Made by a program: the position numbers and the translations under genes. 60,886 nt of DNA from Spirochaetaceae bacterium UBA6243 (GTDB lineage Bacteria; Spirochaetota; Spirochaetia; Treponematales; Rectinemataceae). The notes under the pieces were generated by a model. That model did not search any database. It saw nothing but the letters and a program-made list of their open reading frames with translations, and was not told the DNA's origin. This document shows, piece after piece, positions 16,742-23,295 of the stretch. The DNA is taken from contig DJVZ01000038.1 of assembly GCA_002441395.1 (NCBI GenBank), positions 1 through 60,886 on the forward strand. Direction: 5' to 3'. How positions within the stretch are numbered: position 1 is the first letter of the stretch; every line of letters starts with the position of its first letter.

Positions 16742-18421
16742 TCAAAGAATTTCTACCACACCAGTGCTGCCGTCCACGCGCACCTTGTCGCCCGTCTTGA
16801 TTTCCTTTGTCGCATTGCTTGTGCCGACAACACCTGGAATCATGAACTCGCGAGCAGTAATCGCCGAATGGGAGAGCACGCCGCCTGCATCAGTGACGAT
16901 GCCGGCAATCTTGCTGAACACAACAACCCATGCGGGATTGGTCATAACGCAGACAAGGATCTCCCCCTTCTTGACCGAATCGAATTCAGCAGGGCTATGT
17001 ACAACGTGTGCCACACCTTCGGCGATGCCAGGAGATGCAGCAAGGCCTTTTACTTCTCCCTTTATTCCCTGGCCAGAACCCTTCTCAAATCGTTCCGGAT
17101 AGCCCCAAAGCATGTGGTAGGGTTCCATATACATGCCCCAGTTGGTCACTGTGCCAACCCATGGACGAGGTGCGATCTTGCTGGCCTTTTCCATTTCGGC
17201 CTTGGCTTTTTTAATGAGTCCGCGACCGTCATAGGTCTTCGGATTCGCGATATAACGCCTGAGTTGCTCATATTCCAGATACATGATGTCTTCTGGATCA
17301 TCCAGAATTCCTTCTTTTACCATCTTCCGTGCGACCCTGAGCAGTACAATTCGCATCCGTGCATACGTAGACTGATCGAAATAGAAGTGATGGTCCGGGG
17401 TCAAGGGCATCATCCTCAGATTGAGATCAAGGGCCTGTTCGAAGCGGTCCTTGTCTGCCTGAGATTTGGAAGCCAGACGTTTGCGGAGTTCAGCGATAGC
17501 GTCATCCTGTTCTTTGATACACGAATTGTAGGCTTTATTGTAGTCATAATTGGTGTCAAAATAATTCTTTATCTGCTCAATAACCGGCGTGTTGTCCTCA
17601 ACCCATAGCTTGAATCTGTATTCATGGGTATAAATAGACTTATATCCGAACTCATTTGCATATGCCTGAACATCTTTGAGGAATTCACTTCCTGCCTTGG
17701 TCTTTTGCAGCAGAACGCGAATTTCTGCTCCATTCGTTCCGCTCTTGAAAGCTTCGCTTAACTCCTCGCTGGATTTCACTTTTTCTTTAAGTTTCCAAAG
17801 CTCACGCAGGCCATCCCAGTTTCTGTCCGCTCTGGAAATATTTACTTTGCCCAGAAGGTCAGAAGGCACATCACCGAAAAGTTCTTTGACAAGAGCGCCA
17901 AAGTCTGTCGAAACCTGGAATTGAGCGTAATTAAGGATCCAATGCAGACGGAAGTGTCTTTCCTGAATATCAATCATCTCTTCGAGATGAACCATGAGCT
18001 CGGGAAGTGTGGCATGTTCAGCATCAAAATTGTCGATATATGCAAAGTTGTTCTTTACTTCAGGCACATAACGGTCTTTCCACCAGCTTAGGAAGTTTTT
18101 CGCATATGTAGGCATTACCCACGAATAATATGACCCAGTAGCAGCTTCCTCCTCTTCACTGCGTGGCACAATGGCAGTGTAGACATAGCCATTGATCCGT
18201 TTGGCAGGCCATTTGACACCCATTGGCATGTCGAATCTACGATACATGTACTCGCATGTTGGACCCCACCATCCATCAAGGCTGAAATACATTGGTGACA
18301 CTGGATTTGGGCAATGGTTATCGTCGAACCACCAAAAAAGCTTTTTCTCTTCTTCATCTACCCATTCAACCGGGAACTCTTTGTCGCCAAAGAACCGCGC
18401 CAAGACTTGATTTCTGTCCAT
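16742..18421 (-). CDS. PEP-utilizing-type phospho-histidine subunit of a split dikinase
   Basis: A 559-residue protein. The C-terminal 85 residues are the swivelling phospho-histidine domain (PF00391): TDAGGVLSHSAITARE places the phosphorylated histidine at His518. The upstream 450 residues are mostly helical and charged, without a PEP/pyruvate TIM barrel. The size and order match PpsA of phenylphosphate synthase (about 600 residues). It is the partner of the ATP-binding subunit at 8192-9151. The acceptor is unknown; the helical part should bind it. It has its own promoter and double operator (D). GGAGG lies 5 bases before the ATG. Confidence 0.85.
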   Translation of the reverse strand: MDRNQVLARFFGDKEFPVEWVDEEEKKLFWWFDDNHCPNPVSPMYFSLDGWWGPTCEYMYRRFDMPMGVKWPAKRINGYVYTAIVPRSEEEEAATGSYYSWVMPTYAKNFLSWWKDRYVPEVKNNFAYIDNFDAEHATLPELMVHLEEMIDIQERHFRLHWILNYAQFQVSTDFGALVKELFGDVPSDLLGKVNISRADRNWDGLRELWKLKEKVKSSEELSEAFKSGTNGAEIRVLLQKTKAGSEFLKDVQAYANEFGYKSIYTHEYRFKLWVEDNTPVIEQIKNYFDTNYDYNKAYNSCIKEQDDAIAELRKRLASKSQADKDRFEQALDLNLRMMPLTPDHHFYFDQSTYARMRIVLLRVARKMVKEGILDDPEDIMYLEYEQLRRYIANPKTYDGRGLIKKAKAEMEKASKIAPRPWVGTVTNWGMYMEPYHMLWGYPERFEKGSGQGIKGEVKGLAASPGIAEGVAHVVHSPAEFDSVKKGEILVCVMTNPAWVVVFSKIAGIVTDAGGVLSHSAITAREFMIPGVVGTSNATKEIKTGDKVRVDGSTGVVEIL

Positions 18422-18434
18422 GATACCTCCTTAA

Positions 18435-18455
18435 TTGAAGAATATTATTCTTCAA
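18435..18455. promoter_or_regulatory. Perfect 21-bp palindrome in the leader of the dikinase gene
   Basis: Arms TTGAAGAATA and TATTCTTCAA surround one central T. It lies in the short 5' leader between operator D and the Shine-Dalgarno of the gene at 18421. It could be an operator for a second regulator or an mRNA hairpin. Neither can be decided here. Confidence 0.5.
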
Positions 18456-18461
18456 TAGCAC

Positions 18462-18483
18462 TATCGATTAGCGATTATCGATC
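18462..18483. promoter_or_regulatory. Operator D, two overlapping copies of the palindrome
   Basis: TATCGATTAGCGATT (18462-18476) and TAGCGATTATCGATC (18469-18483) overlap by half a site. The second copy covers the -10 box of the minus-strand promoter. The double site differs from the single sites A-C. Confidence 0.68.
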
Positions 18484-18502
18484 CGAATTTTTCATTTGTC
18501 AA
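18474..18502 (-). promoter_or_regulatory. sigma70-like promoter of the phospho-histidine dikinase gene
   Basis: On the minus strand TTGACA (18502-18497) and GATAAT (18479-18474) have a 17-bp spacer. The -10 box is inside operator D. Confidence 0.7.
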
Positions 18503-18702
18503 GGAAATTTTTTCAATATCTGATATCTTTTTATCCGTAAGAAGCAGCAAAGAATGTTCGCAACAATGCTGGAAACAATCGGGGGCTGTTAAACTATGTC
18601 TCAAGGAAAGTATTGCCTATTCGTGCCTTGGAGTTATTTTCTTTCTCGATCACCATTGTTCTTTAACTTACAATGACTTATCACCACTTTTTTAGTATAT
18701 CA

Positions 18703-19392
18703 TCAGGATTTATCTACGCCGGCCCCTTCTTTTATAAGCATGTCGCTCAAAGGCTTGCTTGTACTCTCGATATGCTCTCGAAGTGCCTTTGCGACTTTGT
18801 CTGGATCCCTAGACTTAAGCGCATCTATAAGTATCTTGTGGCGCGTGGAGATTTGAATTGGGTCCATTTCTGATAAATTTCCTGTAAGAAGCGACCAATT
18901 ACCAAAACGCATATAATTATAAAGCTGAACAAGAAGCTTATTTCCAGATGTCTGAACGAATTTTTCATGGAAAGCGATATTGAGATGAATACGCCTCTGC
19001 GTATCACCTTCTTTCGATGCGGCGATCATTTCACTGGTTATATTTTCGAGCTCGGCAATTTCTTCATCAGTAATGCACTTGATGGCAAGCTGCCCAGCAA
19101 GCGTCTCAAGGGCGATTCTTACAGTAATTACTTCCATTAAATCTTGCGCGGTAAAAGAACGAACTGTAATCCCCTTAAAAGGCTCATTTTCCAGAAACCC
19201 CATTGCAATAAGGCTCCTCAAGGCCTCTCTTACAGAGGCCTGACTGACACCCAGCTCTCTGGCAAGGGCGCTTTCGACAATTCTATCTCCTGCCTTATAT
19301 TTCCTATGGAAAATATCTTCCATAAGCTGCTCTTTGATCTGTTCGCTCAGGACAGTGCGAGTCAGTTTCTTCTTGCCGTACGATTCTGCCAT
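18703..19392 (-). CDS. GntR-family transcriptional regulator, FCD (FadR) subfamily
   Basis: A 229-residue regulator. The winged helix-turn-helix is at about residues 25-75 (IVESALARELGVSQASVREALRSLIAMGFLE). The FCD ligand domain follows, with the usual LETLAGQLAI, AFHEKFVQTSGN and a final H-containing helix (EHIEST), which supply metal-binding positions in the family. The start at 19392 is preferred because GGAGAAG lies 7 bases upstream. It is the only regulator in the island and the likely binder of the four ATCGAT-type operators. FCD proteins usually release DNA on binding an organic acid or sugar-acid ligand. Confidence 0.9.
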   Translation of the reverse strand: MAESYGKKKLTRTVLSEQIKEQLMEDIFHRKYKAGDRIVESALARELGVSQASVREALRSLIAMGFLENEPFKGITVRSFTAQDLMEVITVRIALETLAGQLAIKCITDEEIAELENITSEMIAASKEGDTQRRIHLNIAFHEKFVQTSGNKLLVQLYNYMRFGNWSLLTGNLSEMDPIQISTRHKILIDALKSRDPDKVAKALREHIESTSKPLSDMLIKEGAGVDKS

Positions 19393-19669
19393 AGTGTGCT
19401 TCTCCATCCAATATGGATACTCTTTATACCATAACTTAACAAAGACATATTATATCAAAAGAAATATGTGAATATATTATCAATTTTCATTATATGAACA
19501 GGTTCGCACATATTCAAGCGAGCACTTCTTAATATAGCACCAAAAAGTACCGTTTCAAATTTTGATACCAGCGTTTCATAACTTGCTCGATGGAAAAATT
19601 AGGGTTATAATAATTGAACGCCGGACAGCGGGGCACTATCAGCGTTCGCTTCCTTTCGAGGGGTACGAT

Positions 19670-21025
19670 ATGAAATTATCCGAATGGAACGGCGATTTTG
19701 CCGGCATCGATTATGTTTCGTTCATCGTGATCGATATAGACGGGCGAATGAGGGCGGTCAGCCTGCCCTCTTCGTATGCGAGCGAGGCGGTGCTCAAGAA
19801 GGGTATCGGCTTCGATGCCTCGAATTTTGGGTATGCGAAGGTGCACGCATCGGATATGGTCGCGGTGCCCGACATGGAGACGGGGTTTGTCGAGCAGAAA
19901 GACGGCTTCAACATTCTTCATGTTTTCTGCGATGTGCGCACGACGGCGGGTCAGTTTTTTGAGCAATACCCGCGCACAGTGATACGGGCTGCGCATCAGA
20001 CGCTCCGCGATTCCGGCGTCGGCGAGGATGTCAGGATGCTGGTGGAGCTGGAATTCTATGTTTTCGAAGATGTGCGCTATTCAACCACGTCGCATCATTC
20101 GTATTACTTTGTCGAGAGTTCCGAAGGCATTGGGGATGAGTACAGTGACACGCCGCGTGTCGGCATGTCGCAGGGATACCACCGCATGGCGCCCGAGGAC
20201 CGGTATCAGCTTCTGCGCAACCGCGCGGTGAAAACGATGATCGATGTCGGTATTCCCGTGAAATATCATCACCACGAGGTAGGCGCGGCGCAGCTCGAAA
20301 TCGAGCTCGATTTTGTCTCGATGACAAAGGCCGCGGATTCGGTTTCGCTCGCAAAATGGATTCTGCGCAACGAGGCAGATGAGCTTGGACTAAAGGTCAC
20401 TTTCATGCCCAAACCGATGTACGGTGTGGCAGGAAGCGGCATGCATGTGCATCAGTTTATTGTGAAAGATGGCGCCTCAATTTTTCCCGGCGATGGGTTG
20501 CACGGGCTCTCAAAGAAAGGGCTCGCGTATACCGCCGGGCTCCTGAGCCACGCGCTGACAGGTTCTCTCCTGGCTTTTTCGAATCCTTCCACGAATTCAT
20601 ACCGCCGGCTCGTGCCCGGCTACGAGGCCCCGGTCAGCGCGACATTCGCGCAGGGGTCGAGGGCTGCGGCGGTACGGATTCCCGGGTATCTCGGCGTGAA
20701 GGAGGCGCGCATCGAGTTCCGGACGGGCGATGCCACGGCGAATGTGTATTATTTTCTCGCGGCGATGTTGCTCGCTGGTCTCGACGGTATAAAGAATGAG
20801 CTCGATCCTGTCGCTCTCGGCTTTGCAAAAGAAATACACCACAAAAAACACATATTCCCCGTGGGCCTTCTTCATGTGCTGGGCGGGCTCAAGAAAGACA
20901 ATGATTATCTCGCGCCGGTATTCTCCGCCGAATTGATCGAAACGTGGACTGAGCGCAAGGGAAAAGAGGCTTCCTACGTGTACAACGCGCCTGTGCCACA
21001 GGAGTATGAGCTCTACTTTGATTGA
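19670..21025 (+). CDS. Glutamine synthetase-family protein
   Basis: A 451-residue type I-like glutamine synthetase. Visible are the N-terminal beta-grasp (about 1-100), ELEFYVFED (metal Glu residues), KYHHHEVGAAQLEIE, GSGMHVHQ (ATP/metal His), NSYRRLVPGYEAPV and EFRTGDATANVYYF. The start at 19670 has GAGGGG upstream. It may be a true GlnA or a gamma-glutamyl ligase. It precedes the indolepyruvate oxidoreductase genes but is separated from them by a strong terminator, so it may set ammonium capture during amino-acid fermentation. Confidence 0.87.
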   Translation: MKLSEWNGDFAGIDYVSFIVIDIDGRMRAVSLPSSYASEAVLKKGIGFDASNFGYAKVHASDMVAVPDMETGFVEQKDGFNILHVFCDVRTTAGQFFEQYPRTVIRAAHQTLRDSGVGEDVRMLVELEFYVFEDVRYSTTSHHSYYFVESSEGIGDEYSDTPRVGMSQGYHRMAPEDRYQLLRNRAVKTMIDVGIPVKYHHHEVGAAQLEIELDFVSMTKAADSVSLAKWILRNEADELGLKVTFMPKPMYGVAGSGMHVHQFIVKDGASIFPGDGLHGLSKKGLAYTAGLLSHALTGSLLAFSNPSTNSYRRLVPGYEAPVSATFAQGSRAAAVRIPGYLGVKEARIEFRTGDATANVYYFLAAMLLAGLDGIKNELDPVALGFAKEIHHKKHIFPVGLLHVLGGLKKDNDYLAPVFSAELIETWTERKGKEASYVYNAPVPQEYELYFD

Positions 21026-21039
21026 AATCGCGGATTCTC

Positions 21040-21068
21040 GGCGCGGGTTTTACCCGCGCCATTTTTTT
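21040..21068 (+). terminator. Intrinsic terminator or attenuator between GS and iorA
   Basis: GGCGCGGGT and ACCCGCGCC form a 9-bp stem with a TTT loop, followed by A and seven T. The Shine-Dalgarno of iorA begins just after the T run, leaving no room for a promoter in between. Confidence 0.9.
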
Positions 21069-21082
21069 GAAGGAGTGATGGC

Positions 21083-22720
21083 ATGGCACAGATGGTTTTT
21101 TCGGGCGACGAAGCGGTCGCGCAGGCTGCGCTCGATGCGGGAGTGGCGGGGGCTTTTGCGTACCCGGGGACGCCCTCGACCGAAATCATGGAGTACCTGC
21201 AGGAGCACATTGGAGAAGCGAAAGGCGCTGGCAGTTCTGTAGCGCGGGCTCCTGATGGGATCACAAGGGTAGCCCAGTGGTGCTCGAACGAAAAAACTGC
21301 CTACGAGTCGGCGCTCGGCGTCTCTTTTGTCGGGAAGCGCACAATGGTGTCGATGAAGCATGTGGGACTCAATGTGGCGATGGATCCCTTTGTGAATTCG
21401 GCGCTCGTGCGGATACACGGTGGGCTCGTGGCGGTAGTGGCCGATGATCCGAGCATGCATTCGAGCCAGAATGAACAGGATTCGCGGCTTCTGGCGGATT
21501 TTGCGCGCATGCCCTGTTTCGAGCCTTCGAATCAGCAGGAAGCCTACGACATGACGCGGTTCGCATTCGATTATTCGGAAGCGCACGAGGTTCCGGTGCT
21601 CGTGCGGATAACCACGAGGCTGGCGCACGCTCGTGCGTCTGTGACAACCGCACCGGCCAAACCAGCGACAGACTTGGGAAAAACAACCGATGCCTACGCA
21701 TGGACGCTGATGCCGGCGATGGCGCGAAAACAGTGGGCCGGCCTTCTTGCGAAACAGGCTGCGTTCAGGGCGGACGCGGATGCCGCGAGCCGGCTGGAGC
21801 TGGGATCGAAAGAGTTCGGCGTCATAACCTGCGGGCTGGGGCGGGCCTATTATATGGAAAATGAGGAAGATTGGGCCCAGGCTCATGGCGGCGAGCGGCC
21901 TTCGCGCTTGCACATTGGCCGCTATCCTGTGGGCATGGGAAAGATCCAGGCGCTGGTGTCACACGTCAAGCGCGTGCTCGTCATCGAGGAAGGATATCCG
22001 TATGTCGAGCGCGACCTTCGGGGAATGTTCGGCCCGCCCGTGCCTGTCGCAGGCAAAATGACGGGCGAGATTCCTCTTGCGGGCGAGTTGAGCGCGGATT
22101 CGGTGCGCGCGGCGCTGGGCCTGCCACGCCGCGAAGGTGTCGCAAAGGTAGCGATCGAGGTTCCGGGGCGGCCGCCACAGTTCTGCCAGGGCTGCCCGCA
22201 CGCCGACTCCTTCACCGCGCTGAAAAAAGCCCTTGAGGGGGAGGCCGAATTCTTCTCGGCCTCTGACATCGGCTGCTATGCGCTCGCCGCGCAGCCGCCA
22301 TGGAGCGCCATAGAGTCGTGCGTCGACATGGGCGCTTCGGTCGGCATGGCCCGCGGCGCCGCTTCCGTCGGACAGAAACGTGCGATCGGCGTCATCGGCG
22401 ATTCGACATTCTATCACTCGGGCATGACGAACCTGCTCGATGCCGTCAGACACCGCTCCCCGATGACCCTCCTCATCCTCGACAACGGGACGACGGGCAT
22501 GACGGGAGCCCAGCCGACGATCAGCGCGACTTCCCAGCTCCCCATATTGCTCGAAGGGCTCGGTGTCGAGAAAGAGCATATCCGCGTACTCGAGGCGCAC
22601 CGGCGCGCGATCGATGCCGATGTGGCGGCCATCCGCGAAGAGCTCGCCTATGACGGCGTTTCGGTCATCGTGATGGTCCGCGAATGTATTGAATGGCTCA
22701 AGAAAGCGAGGAGATCATGA
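21083..22720 (+). CDS. iorA: Indolepyruvate:ferredoxin oxidoreductase alpha subunit lacking the ferredoxin domain
   Basis: A 545-residue IorA. The N-terminal pyruvate:ferredoxin oxidoreductase-like part starts with FSGDEAVAQAALDAGVAGAFAYPGTPSTE. RPPQFCQGCPHADSFTALKKAL is the typical IorA segment, and GDSTFYHSGMTNLLDAV with LILDNGTTGMTG is the thiamine diphosphate site. The usual C-terminal domain with two CxxCxxCxxxCP [4Fe-4S] motifs is missing: the protein ends at ECIEWLKKARRS. The family oxidatively decarboxylates aryl or branched 2-oxoacids to acyl-CoA and reduces ferredoxin. The stop codon overlaps the iorB start (ATGA). Confidence 0.9.
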   Translation: MAQMVFSGDEAVAQAALDAGVAGAFAYPGTPSTEIMEYLQEHIGEAKGAGSSVARAPDGITRVAQWCSNEKTAYESALGVSFVGKRTMVSMKHVGLNVAMDPFVNSALVRIHGGLVAVVADDPSMHSSQNEQDSRLLADFARMPCFEPSNQQEAYDMTRFAFDYSEAHEVPVLVRITTRLAHARASVTTAPAKPATDLGKTTDAYAWTLMPAMARKQWAGLLAKQAAFRADADAASRLELGSKEFGVITCGLGRAYYMENEEDWAQAHGGERPSRLHIGRYPVGMGKIQALVSHVKRVLVIEEGYPYVERDLRGMFGPPVPVAGKMTGEIPLAGELSADSVRAALGLPRREGVAKVAIEVPGRPPQFCQGCPHADSFTALKKALEGEAEFFSASDIGCYALAAQPPWSAIESCVDMGASVGMARGAASVGQKRAIGVIGDSTFYHSGMTNLLDAVRHRSPMTLLILDNGTTGMTGAQPTISATSQLPILLEGLGVEKEHIRVLEAHRRAIDADVAAIREELAYDGVSVIVMVRECIEWLKKARRS

Positions 22721-23295
22721 CCTGCGATATCATTTTCTGCGGTGTGGGTGGTCAGGGAGGCCTTTCGGTTTCGGTGGTCATCGCGCGGGCGGCCATGGCC
22801 TCCGGTTTTCTGGTAAAGCAGTCCGAAATTCACGGGATGTCGCAGCGTGGCGGGGAGGTGCTCGCCCATCTCCGCATCTCCGACAAGGAAATTTTCAGCC
22901 CGACGATTCCGAAGGGAAAAGCGGACATCATCTTCGCCTTCGAGCCTCTGGAAGCGCTTCGCCACCTTTCCTGGCTCTCCGTGGAGCGCGGGACAGTCGT
23001 GGCCGCGATGACCCCTATTCTCAATATCCCGAATTATCCCGACATCGAGAGCGTCCTCGGAGAGATTCGCAAAATTCCGCGCGCCAGGCTCATAGACGCC
23101 GATACGCTCGCGAAGCAGGCGGGCAATGTACGGAGTGCCAACCTTGTCCTGGTCGGTGCCGCGGCGGACTTGCTCCCCGTGCCGCCAGAAGCTATAGAGA
23201 AAGAGGTTGTGGCTCTCTTCTCCAGAAAGGGAGAAGCGATGGTCCAGGCCAACCTCAAGGCATTCGAATTGGGGAGAAATATCCAGCATGCATAA
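22717..23295 (+). CDS. iorB: Indolepyruvate:ferredoxin oxidoreductase beta subunit
   Basis: A 192-residue gamma-domain subunit. It starts CDIIFCGVGGQGGLSVSVVIARAA, contains HGMSQRGGEVLAHLRIS, and matches the pyruvate:ferredoxin oxidoreductase gamma/IorB family. The start at 22717 overlaps the iorA stop and has GGAG 5 bases before it. It completes the CoA-binding part of the enzyme. With the acyl-CoA synthetase downstream it forms a 2-oxoacid-to-acid ATP-yielding route known from peptide-fermenting anaerobes. Confidence 0.9.
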   Translation: MTCDIIFCGVGGQGGLSVSVVIARAAMASGFLVKQSEIHGMSQRGGEVLAHLRISDKEIFSPTIPKGKADIIFAFEPLEALRHLSWLSVERGTVVAAMTPILNIPNYPDIESVLGEIRKIPRARLIDADTLAKQAGNVRSANLVLVGAAADLLPVPPEAIEKEVVALFSRKGEAMVQANLKAFELGRNIQHA

